The notes: generated by a model from the letters alone, not told the origin. A stretch of 8,677 bases of DNA from JBCBWG01 sp964579305 (GCA_964579305.1 CAZOGY010000139.1:1-8677), one strand, 5' to 3'; counted from the stretch's first letter, positions 1 through 6,721 are shown. Translations and numbers: made by a program.

Positions 1-67
1 CGCGCGGCGGCACAATTCAAATCTTCAGTCCGAACGCTGTGAATAGGAATGAAGCACCGTCAATCGG
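1..67. other. Non-coding left edge downstream of hdaA
   Basis: These bases lie after the hdaA stop. I see no convincing gene, terminator hairpin or promoter. In related genomes a leftward polyphosphate kinase gene often follows hdaA, so the stretch may be the spacer before it. A leftward GTG codon at 11-13 is open to the window edge, but only four codons are visible and no strong ribosome binding site precedes it. Confidence 0.3.
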
Positions 68-817
68 TCAAACAGAGCCCGACAGGCTTGCCCCAGAAGA
101 CTGCAACCGCTGCAGCACCTCGCCCGCAAGCACGCGCGTGACCCGCCGACGATGCGCCAGAGATGCGCGATCGATAGCAGCAACAAGCGCCACGGCCATT
201 TCCGCCGACCTGTCCATATGCCGAACCAGATACTGGATCACCGCAGGCTCAACCTGAATTTGCCGGTCGGCGAACAGTTTCACAAGCATGGCTTGCAAAA
301 GCGTATCATCGGGCGGCGCAATCTCTGCATTGGCCAGCGCCCGCAACCGCGAACGCAAATCCGGCAGTTCCGCATGCAGCGCCCCTGGCCCGGCCCGCGC
401 CGTTAACAGCAGATGACCACCGATCTCGCGCGCGCGATTGATCAGATGGAACAGCACGCGTTCGTCAATCCCGCCAGAGCCGCCCACCGGTGCGCTGTCG
501 ATCCCATCAACGGCCAGGGCGCCGCCCGCGTCCAATCGTGCAAGCGCACCATCGTTGAGATCGGCACCGGCAATGACGTCTGCACCCGAGCGGGCCCGCC
601 AGACAGAGACCAGGTGCGACTTTCCAGAGCCGCTGGGTCCATGGATCAGAATGGTCGGGCCTGGCCAATTCGGCCATTGCTCGATCAACGTGACGGCGGC
701 CAAATTGGCTTGACTGACGAGAAAGTCGTCGGCGGCCAAAGCTGACCGGTGCGGCAACTCCAACGGAAGCTGCTCGGGTCCATCGCACGCGTTGTCTGCC
801 CCGCTTCGCCCGCTCAC
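68..817 (-). CDS. hdaA: DnaA-homologous regulator HdaA (RIDA factor)
   Basis: This is a 249-aa DnaA-like AAA+ protein of the Hda/HdaA family. Family members bind the DNA-polymerase sliding clamp and stimulate ATP hydrolysis by DnaA, which prevents re-initiation of replication in the cytoplasm. Visible motifs are a clamp-binding peptide QLPLEL (residues 16-21), a Walker A loop GPSGSGKSH (60-68), a Walker B-like LAVDGID (101-107), a sensor I strand LLLTAR (136-141), and a box VII-like DLRSRLR (153-159) that would carry the arginine finger. It has no C-terminal DNA-binding domain IV, as expected for Hda rather than DnaA, and its length is normal for the family. The start is GTG (815-817) and overlaps the stop of the upstream permease gene as GTGA, so translation is probably coupled. 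The Walker B position has Asp-Gly where an acidic pair is common in AAA+ proteins. A DnaA paralogue of other function is unlikely. Confidence 0.9.
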   Translation of the reverse strand: MSGRSGADNACDGPEQLPLELPHRSALAADDFLVSQANLAAVTLIEQWPNWPGPTILIHGPSGSGKSHLVSVWRARSGADVIAGADLNDGALARLDAGGALAVDGIDSAPVGGSGGIDERVLFHLINRAREIGGHLLLTARAGPGALHAELPDLRSRLRALANAEIAPPDDTLLQAMLVKLFADRQIQVEPAVIQYLVRHMDRSAEMAVALVAAIDRASLAHRRRVTRVLAGEVLQRLQSSGASLSGSV

Positions 818-1992
818 GAACCCTTCCCTTGCCCGCCGCCCGCCTGGGTCACGTCATGCGTGCCCGACGTCGCCGCCGCATCGGCCACCGCTCTTGCGTT
901 GGCACCACGATAAAAACCGCTGCCAAGATACACCTTTAACGCGAACCTGACGAGGACACCGGTTGCCGCCGCCATCGGAACCGCGACCAGAACGCCGACG
1001 GTGCCAAACAAATAGCTGAAAACCATCAGCGCGAAAATCAGCCAGACCGGATGCAACCCGATCTTCGACCCCACGATGTTTGGCGACAAAACGCCCACGT
1101 CCAGCGCCTGCGCACCAGCAAAAATGGCAAGCACCGACAGGAGAAGCGTGATGTCCGGCCATGACTGCACAACCGCCAGCACGGTCGACGTGATCAGGCC
1201 GAGCGCCCATCCAACAAACGGCACAAAGGTCATGACGCCGGTCATGATCCCCACCAGGAGCCCATATTTCAGCCCCGCCAGGCTCAGCGCGACCACGTAA
1301 TAAAAGCCGAGGATCAGACAGACCAACCCCTGCCCGCGGATAAACGCGGCAATCCGCTGATCGATATCGCCAATCAATTCCAGCAGCGTGTGCTCGTGAT
1401 CGCGCGGCAGCCAACTTTTGAGAAGCCGCATCATCCCGTCCCAGTCGACCAGGACGTAAAACGCGACCAGCGGAGCGATCAGGATAAGCGCAACAATATC
1501 GATCAGCGCGCGGCCTTGCGCCCAAACCGACTGCGCGACAATACCGGCAATGGACGCCCAATTCTTCGATAACTCCGCGATCCCCTGATCAAAACCCGAT
1601 TTGAAATCGGCAAAATTGCTGCCGAAGTTCGCGCGCGCCCAATCTTCAAGCACAACGCGCAGGCGCTCGAACTCATCTGGCAGGGTGGCGATCAACTGCT
1701 GCGCCTGCGCAACGATCAGCGGCACCAGAAAAACCATTGCGAGAATGAAAACGGTCACGACCAAGGCCACAACGAAAAGCGCTGCAGCGATCCGCGGCAG
1801 GCCAAACGCCGTGAGCCGGGCAGCCAACGGGTTCAGCGCATAGGCAATGACCAGGCCCGCGACGAACGGCAAAAGCACCTCGCTCAAAAGCAGGACCGCG
1901 ATCGAAAAGACCAAGCCGACCGATAACCAGAACAGAACCTGCCGTTCCGCGCGCACCGCTTTTGGTCGTGCGTCCCTGTGGTGCTCAGCCAT
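814..1992 (-). CDS. AI-2E family transporter (PerM-like permease)
   Basis: This 392-aa polytopic inner-membrane protein belongs to the AI-2E/PerM family (UPF0118). Members have been linked to export of small molecules or to Na+/H+ antiport, but the substrate cannot be read from sequence. Hydrophobic segments lie near residues 19-53, 69-96, 162-183, 222-240, 243-275, 281-295 and 314-350. A soluble stretch at about 97-160 has the amphipathic character typical of the family. Family-like motifs are FVPFVGWALGL (256-266), LSPNIVGSKIGLHPVW (302-317) and LFGTVGVLVAVP (328-339). The C-terminal tail is rich in Gly and Ala and probably disordered. I chose the ATG at 1990-1992 because the protein then begins with a charged tail followed by the first helix; the frame stays open upstream to 2250, but that extension has no family character. 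The ribosome binding site is weak. The stop overlaps the hdaA start by 4 nt. Confidence 0.88.
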   Translation of the reverse strand: MAEHHRDARPKAVRAERQVLFWLSVGLVFSIAVLLLSEVLLPFVAGLVIAYALNPLAARLTAFGLPRIAAALFVVALVVTVFILAMVFLVPLIVAQAQQLIATLPDEFERLRVVLEDWARANFGSNFADFKSGFDQGIAELSKNWASIAGIVAQSVWAQGRALIDIVALILIAPLVAFYVLVDWDGMMRLLKSWLPRDHEHTLLELIGDIDQRIAAFIRGQGLVCLILGFYYVVALSLAGLKYGLLVGIMTGVMTFVPFVGWALGLITSTVLAVVQSWPDITLLLSVLAIFAGAQALDVGVLSPNIVGSKIGLHPVWLIFALMVFSYLFGTVGVLVAVPMAAATGVLVRFALKVYLGSGFYRGANARAVADAAATSGTHDVTQAGGGQGKGS

Positions 1993-2227
1993 GATATCGC
2001 AAACCTGTGTTGGGAAACTTTGAGATCCGTCGACGCCAAAAAACCAAATCTGACACAGCGTTTCGCGCGCCGATCGTCGCGTGATGCTCGCACACTGATT
2101 TAACAAGCGTTTGCATGTTGGCCAGTTGCCGGCCCGCAATTTGCCGACCCGACCGGGGCCGCCCAGCACAAACGCGTGAGATGCCAAATGCAGACAGACG
2201 CTTATCGCGGACGGCCCTGAGCCGATA
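1993..2227. other. Intergenic gap upstream of the permease gene
   Basis: This gap separates the DUF2066 gene from the permease-hdaA pair, all leftward. The permease reading frame stays open across it, but the translation is rich in Cys, Arg and Ser, has no helices or motifs, and starts inside the previous gene, so I treat it as non-coding. A promoter for permease-hdaA would be expected here, but I cannot pick out clear -35 and -10 boxes. No stem followed by a T-run marks the end of the upstream gene. In several related genomes I recall a CDP-alcohol phosphatidyltransferase gene at this place; no trace of its motif is visible. Confidence 0.4.
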
Positions 2228-3427
2228 CTAACGCAAGACCCATTGCGCACCGACCTGTTCCAGCGTCAGGCCGTTTTGCGCCAGCGTCGACGTCAAGCGC
2301 TGCGCGCCGGCCGGAAAGGTGACAGCGACCTGGGCCTCACGTGTCGACAGGCCATTCAGAGCAACGTTTGTGGCCCCCGGCAGGGTTTCCAGAACGCGCC
2401 GGATACGGGTCCAGTCACGCAATGTCGCAAACTGGACGCGGATATCGAAAACGCCGCCATTGCCGCCTGGAAGCGGCTGCCACGTTGCGCCACCGCCAGG
2501 CGCTGACGCCGCCGCAGCAGCGGCGTTGGCAGGCGGAGTGACCGCTTTCCACCGCCCCTCCAAAATACCATGCGAGATGACCGCAGCCAACTCCACCGTG
2601 TAATCGAAATCCGCGGGCTCGAAGCGCAACGACCGCTTGATCGCAAACGGCCCAACGGCATCCTGGCCTGCAAGCCAAAACGTGATCCGCTTGGCAGAAA
2701 GATCAGGCTGAAGCAGCGCAAGCACGACCCGCGGAGCACCGTACGCCTTTGCCAACGCGGCAATGCCGTCAGCCCGATTGGCGATCACGGCATCGGCCAC
2801 TTGCGCCGTCAGCCCACGCGCTGGCCGCGCCAGCCGCGCCGGCGCAATCGCGTTTTTCAAGTCCAGCCCCCCCCAAACGGTCCGCCATACCCGCGCCCCG
2901 TTTCGGCCCTGGTAGGCAGAGGGTACGGTCGCGCCACCAACCATCTGTGGGGGACGATAAACGGCGACCACCGTCGTCTCCGCAGCCGGCGAATCGACGA
3001 ATGCAATGCCGTTTTGCGTCAGCATCTGGCGGACGGCGGTCTCATTGAACGCGAAGTTGAGATTGGCCTCGTAACGCGTGCGTGAATTGCGCTCGTCGGC
3101 GACCGTGACGCCATTGATCAGCTTGCCGACATCGAGCCGTTCCAGCGAACGGATTTGCGCAAACCGCGTAACGGGCACAAGGCGACGCAAAAGCGAGCGG
3201 AAGGCTGCCGCTTGCCCATCGGCGATCGCTTGGTTTTTGGCCGCAACAGCATTCGCCGCTTCCGCTTCAACAGGATAATTCGACACCGTGAAAATATCAC
3301 CGAATTGCGCAAGCGCTGACGGCGCGCCGGCCACCGCCACACTGAAGAAAACAGTCATTCCCGCCAGCAAACAGATTGCGGAGTTCGCAAGGTCTCGCCG
3401 CTGTCCCGCCAAGCCAGTCGTCACCAT
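2228..3427 (-). CDS. DUF2066 domain-containing exported protein
   Basis: This is a 399-aa protein that I place in the DUF2066 family, whose function is unknown; members are found near purM in many proteobacteria. An N-terminal signal peptide is visible: basic residues (10-11), a hydrophobic core (about 17-35) and a cleavage-like site after SALA at residue 40, giving a periplasmic mature protein. The following segment (about 45-150) has the DUF2066 pattern, with VEAEAANAVAAKNQAIADGQ at 53-72 and an ALLQPDL-like core near 237-243. A Pro/Ala/Gly-rich linker spans about 298-325. The C-terminal region (327-398) looks like a compact alpha-beta domain repeated from the family. The ATG at 3425-3427 is preceded by GGGGA with about 5 nt spacing. 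The frame is open further upstream to 3901, but that part runs antisense to purM. A G8 run lies at codons 185-187. The gene is divergent from purM. Confidence 0.8.
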   Translation of the reverse strand: MVTTGLAGQRRDLANSAICLLAGMTVFFSVAVAGAPSALAQFGDIFTVSNYPVEAEAANAVAAKNQAIADGQAAAFRSLLRRLVPVTRFAQIRSLERLDVGKLINGVTVADERNSRTRYEANLNFAFNETAVRQMLTQNGIAFVDSPAAETTVVAVYRPPQMVGGATVPSAYQGRNGARVWRTVWGGLDLKNAIAPARLARPARGLTAQVADAVIANRADGIAALAKAYGAPRVVLALLQPDLSAKRITFWLAGQDAVGPFAIKRSLRFEPADFDYTVELAAVISHGILEGRWKAVTPPANAAAAAASAPGGGATWQPLPGGNGGVFDIRVQFATLRDWTRIRRVLETLPGATNVALNGLSTREAQVAVTFPAGAQRLTSTLAQNGLTLEQVGAQWVLR

Positions 3428-3647
3428 CTCATTCCCCAACGCCGCCAATTGCGCCACGGTTGATCCTGAGTTGCCAAGCGCGTTAAGCGCATCGGCCGGA
3501 TCGTCCCAACGCGTCACCTCGTCGTGGCCGTATGCGCGCAACGTTTCCGGCGATAGTGTGTTGGCGTCAAATCCTTCGCCGACAAGGGCGGACCAAACTG
3601 CGCTGCTGTGGCCGATCAGCGTGCCCCTCAGCGCCTGGAAAGATCGC
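3428..3647. promoter_or_regulatory. Divergent intergenic region, purM and DUF2066 gene
   Basis: The two flanking genes are transcribed away from each other, so both promoters should lie in these 220 bases. I cannot identify confident -35/-10 pairs. A short dyad GCGC-GTTAA-GCGC (3478-3490) is present and may be incidental in GC-rich DNA. Ribosome binding sites sit at the edges: GGAAAG at 3637-3642 for purM and GGGGA on the minus strand at 3433-3437 for the DUF2066 gene. Both coding frames remain open across the region, which is a GC effect rather than proof of coding. Confidence 0.5.
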
Positions 3648-4721
3648 ATGACCCAATCGCCAAGAGGCCGCAACGCACCGGTTACGTACCGCGACGCTGG
3701 TGTCGACATCGACGCGGGCAACGCACTGGTGGATGCCATTAAGCCGCTTGTCAAAGCAACGCAGCGACCCGGCGCCGACCCTACCCTTGGCGGTTTTGGA
3801 GGACTGTTCGATGTCAAGGCGGCCGGCTTCATCGACCCGATCCTGGTTGCCGCCAACGACGGTGTGGGCACCAAGCTCAAGATCGCAATCCAATCGGGCA
3901 TCCATGATTATGTCGGCCAGGATCTGGTCGCCATGTGCGCCAACGACCTGATCGTCCAAGGCGCTGAGCCCTTGTTCTTCCTGGATTACTTTGCCACCGG
4001 TCGGCTTGATCCCGCGATTGCCGAAACCGTGGTCGCCGGGATCGCGACGGGTTGTAAAATCGCTGGATGTGCCCTCATCGGCGGCGAGACAGCGGAAATG
4101 CCGGGCATGTATGCCGATGGTGATTATGACCTTGCAGGATTTTGCGTAGGCGCCGCAGAACGCGGCCAACTCCTGCCGCGCAATGACGTAGCACCTGGCG
4201 ATGTGATCCTCGCCATTGCGTCATCCGGGGTGCATTCCAACGGCTTTTCGCTTGTGCGCCGGCTTGTCGACGACGCTGGTCTCACTTGGAACGAACCAGC
4301 ACCATGGGCGCCTGAAATGAGCTTGGGCGAAGCTCTGCTGATCCCCACACGGATCTACGTGGCCCCGGTTCTCGCCGCGATCCGCAAGACCGGCGCCATC
4401 AAGGCCTTGGCCCATATTACCGGTGGCGGGCTCACCGAAAACATCCCACGGGTTCTTCCCGACACCGTGGCTGCATCACTGAACTTACCGGCGATCGCGT
4501 TCCCACCGGTGTTTGAGTGGCTCAGCCAACAGGCGCGATTGGAAACGGCAGAAATGCTGCGCACCTTCAACTGCGGCGTCGGCATGGTGGCCATCGTTGG
4601 CGAAGCTGACGTCGACGCCGTCGCACCGTTGCTCGCAGGCGACGAAGCGTGGCGCGTCACACCGATCGGGCGAATTACCGAACGGGCGCCAGACGATCCA
4701 GCCCAGGTGATCTGGACTTGA
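3648..4721 (+). CDS. purM: Phosphoribosylformylglycinamidine cyclo-ligase (AIR synthetase)
   Basis: PurM makes 5-aminoimidazole ribonucleotide from formylglycinamidine ribonucleotide and ATP, the fifth step of de novo purine synthesis, in the cytoplasm. The 357-aa product matches the family's usual length of about 345 aa. The N-terminal ATP-binding half carries GGFGGLFD (48-55), the DGVGTKLK loop (71-78), a QDLVAMCANDL segment (91-101), GGETAEMPGMY (145-155) and DYDLAGFCVG (159-168). The C-terminal half carries ASSGVHSNGFSLVR (191-204) and AHITGGGLTENIPRVLP (255-271). All recognisable family blocks are intact. I chose the ATG at 3648 because GGAAAG lies 5 nt upstream and the homologous region starts a few residues later; the frame is open back to 3288 but that part overlaps the leftward gene. 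purN is not directly downstream as it usually is: a leftward gene lies between. Confidence 0.97.
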   Translation: MTQSPRGRNAPVTYRDAGVDIDAGNALVDAIKPLVKATQRPGADPTLGGFGGLFDVKAAGFIDPILVAANDGVGTKLKIAIQSGIHDYVGQDLVAMCANDLIVQGAEPLFFLDYFATGRLDPAIAETVVAGIATGCKIAGCALIGGETAEMPGMYADGDYDLAGFCVGAAERGQLLPRNDVAPGDVILAIASSGVHSNGFSLVRRLVDDAGLTWNEPAPWAPEMSLGEALLIPTRIYVAPVLAAIRKTGAIKALAHITGGGLTENIPRVLPDTVAASLNLPAIAFPPVFEWLSQQARLETAEMLRTFNCGVGMVAIVGEADVDAVAPLLAGDEAWRVTPIGRITERAPDDPAQVIWT

Positions 4722-4798
4722 CGCGCAACTGGGACCTCGCGCCGTAATGCACGCCGGCGGCAATCGGGGCACTGCTGATCACGCTGGCCGAGAACAAA

Positions 4799-4839
4799 AT
4801 CTGATCTCAGGGCAACGCTTGGCGATCCGCAGATCAGAT
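4799..4839. repeat. Inverted repeat, 9-bp perfect arms
   Basis: The arms ATCTGATCT (4799-4807) and AGATCAGAT (4831-4839) are exact reverse complements separated by 23 nt. The repeat lies 77 nt after the purM stop and 24 nt before the larger palindrome. It has no T-run, so a role as an intrinsic terminator is doubtful. It could be a transcript 3'-end stem, a protein-binding site or chance. Confidence 0.45.
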
Positions 4840-4863
4840 GACATTGCTCGATTTTCAACATGA

Positions 4864-4923
4864 TAGAGCATCATCCGACCACTTGACCGCAATTACGGTC
4901 AGGTGTGGTCGGATGATGCTCTA
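4864..4923. repeat. Long palindromic intergenic element (REP-like)
   Basis: Two 19-nt arms, TAGAGCATCATCCGACCAC (4864-4882) and its exact reverse complement (4905-4923), enclose a 22-nt centre. The centre holds a second stem TGACCG/CGGTCA (4884-4889 with 4896-4901) around a CAATTA loop. The whole 60 nt could therefore fold into one long, slightly bulged hairpin on either strand. The GAGCAT...ATGCTC ends resemble short palindromic repeats dispersed between genes in Rhizobium and Bradyrhizobium relatives; this is from memory and the family membership is inferred. It begins 10 nt after the stop of the leftward gene and lies 142 nt after purM, so it may also end or stabilise both transcripts. Confidence 0.85.
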
Positions 4924-4933
4924 GCTGGCTGCG

Positions 4934-5605
4934 TCAAGGCGCCCGCTTCAGCCAGCTCCAAGCCGCCTTGACGGGCGATTGACTGCTGCGTTGCGGCACG
5001 GCGAGATCCGGCCGATGCGCGCGGATGGCGTCGATGATCTCCTCGCCAGTCTTGTCGGTGAACCAGACCATGACCTGGATGCAGGCCAGGGCCCAACTGG
5101 CCGAGGGCGACCCGTTCTTCGCGTGGATGGTCAGCACCCAACCATAATACTCGTTCTCTTCATATTCGAGTCGGTCGACATCCTGCCAGCGGATCGTCTT
5201 GGTGCCATAAAGCGTGAAGCCGCTGACATCGCTGTTGGTGAGTTTGACGGCCGTCGTGCCCTTCAAGGCTTGAACGCACCACGCGATCCCAACGAGCCAC
5301 ATGATGATCGCTGCGCCCCAAAACAGCTCATAATCGAACGGGGTCAGCGGGATGAGGTTTTGGGCTTCCTCGTCGTAACCCAACATCGTGTGGGTCGTGG
5401 TGAAAGCACCAACCAAGACTGCAAACGCGAGCCAATGCATGCGCCACGTATAGCGCGCTTCAAAGCCAAAGTGGCTCAGATCCGGCATGCGACGTGCCCG
5501 TCGCTCGGTGCCACCCGCGATCGTCGCGTTCCCGCCGAACTGTCGAGAACCGGTTGCTGGCCTTGCGCCACCGCGCCTGCCGAATGCATTTGCCTGTCCC
5601 GCCAT
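4934..5605 (-). CDS. Two-helix membrane protein with PH-like domain
   Basis: I do not recognise a named gene. The 223-aa product starts with a Gly/Arg-rich, probably disordered tail (about 1-40). Two transmembrane helices follow (about 56-76 and 93-114), joined by an acidic loop of about 17 residues. The C-terminal soluble part (about 117-200) alternates beta strands with aromatic residues, including GFTLYGTKTIRWQDVDRLEY (129-148), and ends with a helix EEIIDAIRAHRPDL (188-201). This resembles bacterial PH-like domains attached to membrane anchors, so a membrane-associated binding or scaffold role is inferred. The start is uncertain: the ATG at 5603-5605 has GGGG about 7 nt upstream. An ATG at 5624-5626, a TTG at 5666-5668 and a later ATG at 5486-5488 (183 aa) are alternatives. 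The gene is convergent with purM, divergent from purN, and separates these two purine genes. Confidence 0.75.
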   Translation of the reverse strand: MAGQANAFGRRGGARPATGSRQFGGNATIAGGTERRARRMPDLSHFGFEARYTWRMHWLAFAVLVGAFTTTHTMLGYDEEAQNLIPLTPFDYELFWGAAIIMWLVGIAWCVQALKGTTAVKLTNSDVSGFTLYGTKTIRWQDVDRLEYEENEYYGWVLTIHAKNGSPSASWALACIQVMVWFTDKTGEEIIDAIRAHRPDLAVPQRSSQSPVKAAWSWLKRAP

Positions 5606-5795
5606 GCCCTTTGCCCCATCACGCATCACAAAAGAGGCAGCCAGAGTAGCCAACGGAGACTTTGCCAAGCGTTACCGCGAGTCGTGTGTTCCGAGTAAAG
5701 ACGGAATTTTCTGAACGAGCCTGGGCATTGGAACAGAGCCGCGCGCCCAAAAGCATGGTCGCCAAACCAGCGCACTTGCGTTAAGGCCCGCGCCC
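5606..5795. promoter_or_regulatory. Divergent intergenic region before purN
   Basis: Promoters for purN (rightward) and the PH-like membrane protein gene (leftward) should lie here, unless the latter uses one of its upstream starts. No clear -35/-10 pair is visible. A dyad TTCCG (5689-5693) and CGGAA (5702-5706), with an 8-nt spacer and a TTTT run after it, is the only structure I noticed; it is too short to be sure of. AAGG at 5783-5786 is the likely purN ribosome binding site. Confidence 0.4.
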
Positions 5796-6509
5796 ATGAA
5801 CAAGCCGACGCCCCCGCCCGAAAGCGCACAGCCAGCCATGGTGGTCCGAACGGCCGTTTTCATCTCCGGCCGCGGCTCCAACATGATGGCCCTGATCAAT
5901 AGCTGCAAAGGCGCGCGTTCCGCCGCCGACATTGTTCTGGTGCTTGCCAACCGGCCCGACGCAGCCGGGCTCGCTTGGGCCCAAAGCCAGGGTCTTGCCA
6001 CCGCAAGTTTTGATCACCGCGCATTTGCCGACCGCCACGCGTTTGAAAGCGCAATTCAATCGACCCTGAACGCGCACGGTGTCTCACTGATCGCGTTGGC
6101 TGGTTTCATGCGTCTGCTGACGGCGCCTTTCGTGGAACACTGGCGTGGGCGCATGATCAACATCCACCCGTCTCTGTTGCCAGCGCACAAGGGCCTGGAT
6201 ACGCATGCCCGCGCGATCGCCGCAGGCGACACCCATGGCGGCTGCTCGGTCCATTTTGTTGAACCAGAAATGGACGCAGGCCCGGTTATTGCGCAAGCGC
6301 GCGTTCCAATCGAACCTGGCGACACGAGCGAGACACTGGCCCATCGCGTGCTTGCCCAGGAACACCGGCTTTATCCGCTGGTTCTGCAATGGGTCGCCGC
6401 CGGTAAAGCCAAGCTCGAAGCCGGAGCCGTCCACATCGCGCCGGATTTGGTCGCGCCTGACTGGGTCGTCCTGCCAGCATCGGCCAAGGACACCCAGCCT
6501 TCACAATAA
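5796..6509 (+). CDS. purN: Phosphoribosylglycinamide formyltransferase (GAR transformylase)
   Basis: PurN transfers a formyl group from 10-formyltetrahydrofolate to glycinamide ribonucleotide, the third step of de novo purine synthesis. The 237-aa product has the GART fold motifs in order: phosphate-binding SGRGSNM (24-30), GFMRLLTAPFV (103-113), INIHPSLLPAHKG (121-133), GCSVHFVEPEMDAGPVI (149-165) and AQEHRLYP-type C-terminal helix (187-194). The catalytic triad of E. coli PurN (Asn106, His108, Asp144) aligns with Asn122, His124 and Asp160, each shifted by 16. The N-terminus is about 15 residues longer than in E. coli; an in-frame ATG at 5838 would remove this Pro-rich tail, but it has no ribosome binding site, while the 5796 start has AAGG 9 nt upstream. 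The C-terminal tail is also somewhat longer than usual. The gene lies about 1.07 kb from purM and so needs its own promoter. Confidence 0.96.
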   Translation: MNKPTPPPESAQPAMVVRTAVFISGRGSNMMALINSCKGARSAADIVLVLANRPDAAGLAWAQSQGLATASFDHRAFADRHAFESAIQSTLNAHGVSLIALAGFMRLLTAPFVEHWRGRMINIHPSLLPAHKGLDTHARAIAAGDTHGGCSVHFVEPEMDAGPVIAQARVPIEPGDTSETLAHRVLAQEHRLYPLVLQWVAAGKAKLEAGAVHIAPDLVAPDWVVLPASAKDTQPSQ

Positions 6510-6660
6510 TTGCGAATTTTCAGGTGGTTCGCGGCCACTGCGCGCTCTCGTTGCATGGACAGGGCCTGCGCTCCGGTGCTAGCCCCCAGCCGGTTAGACG
6601 CCCGCACGCGCGAGCGCTTGGCCGTCGAACCCGGTGCGGCCCCCCAATCAGTGGCCTGGC

Positions 6661-6676
6661 CGGTGCATAACTTGCA
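6661..6676 (+). promoter_or_regulatory. Possible sigma-54-type promoter (weak)
   Basis: CGGTGCATAACTTGCA has GG (6662-6663) and GC (6674-6675) exactly 10 nt apart, as required for -24/-12 promoters. The -12 half TTGCA is a perfect match, but the -24 half CGGTGC matches the usual TGGCAC at only about half its positions. It would start transcription roughly 135 nt before the P450 start codon. Such matches arise by chance, so this is only a candidate. Confidence 0.2.
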
Positions 6677-6684
6677 GAACACAT

Positions 6685-6721
6685 GTGACTTATGCGTCAC
6701 GGTTGACGTCGATCAATGATC
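6685..6721. promoter_or_regulatory. Two operator-like dyads upstream of the P450 gene
   Basis: GTGAC (6685-6689) and GTCAC (6696-6700) form a symmetric site with a 6-nt spacer. GATCA-A-TGATC (6711-6721) is a second perfect dyad 10 nt downstream. They are the size of bacterial regulator-binding sites. No regulator gene is adjacent, so the binding protein is unknown. Confidence 0.25.

Larger units (their letters stand above)
4722..4933. other. Convergent intergenic region with inverted repeats
   Basis: This 212-bp spacer lies between the 3' ends of purM and the leftward membrane-protein gene. It holds two inverted repeats, described separately, and no credible gene. The short open frames crossing it have no recognisable features. 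Transcription from both sides must end here, although no simple stem followed by a T-run directly follows purM. Confidence 0.6.

Noticed and set aside
39..257. Rightward 72-codon frame at the left edge
   Set aside because: It runs antisense to the conserved 3' end of hdaA and its translation is Arg/Ser/Thr-rich with no motif.
1993..2250. In-frame N-terminal extension of the permease to 2250
   Set aside because: It starts inside the preceding gene, has no family character, and the protein has a natural start at 1992 just before its first helix.
3288..3647. Upstream extension of purM to 3288
   Set aside because: It overlaps the DUF2066 coding sequence on the other strand, shows no PurM homology, and the ATG at 3648 has its own ribosome binding site.
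3428..3901. N-terminal extension of the DUF2066 protein into purM
   Set aside because: It would be antisense to intact purM, while the ATG at 3427 has a good ribosome binding site and leads into a normal signal peptide.
3567..4169. Leftward 200-codon open frame inside purM
   Set aside because: It is a shadow of the conserved purM frame without recognisable features.
6684..6700. CRP/FNR-type binding site
   Set aside because: The half-sites TGTGA and TCAC are separated by 8 nt, not the 6 nt expected for CRP, so only a generic dyad is reported.
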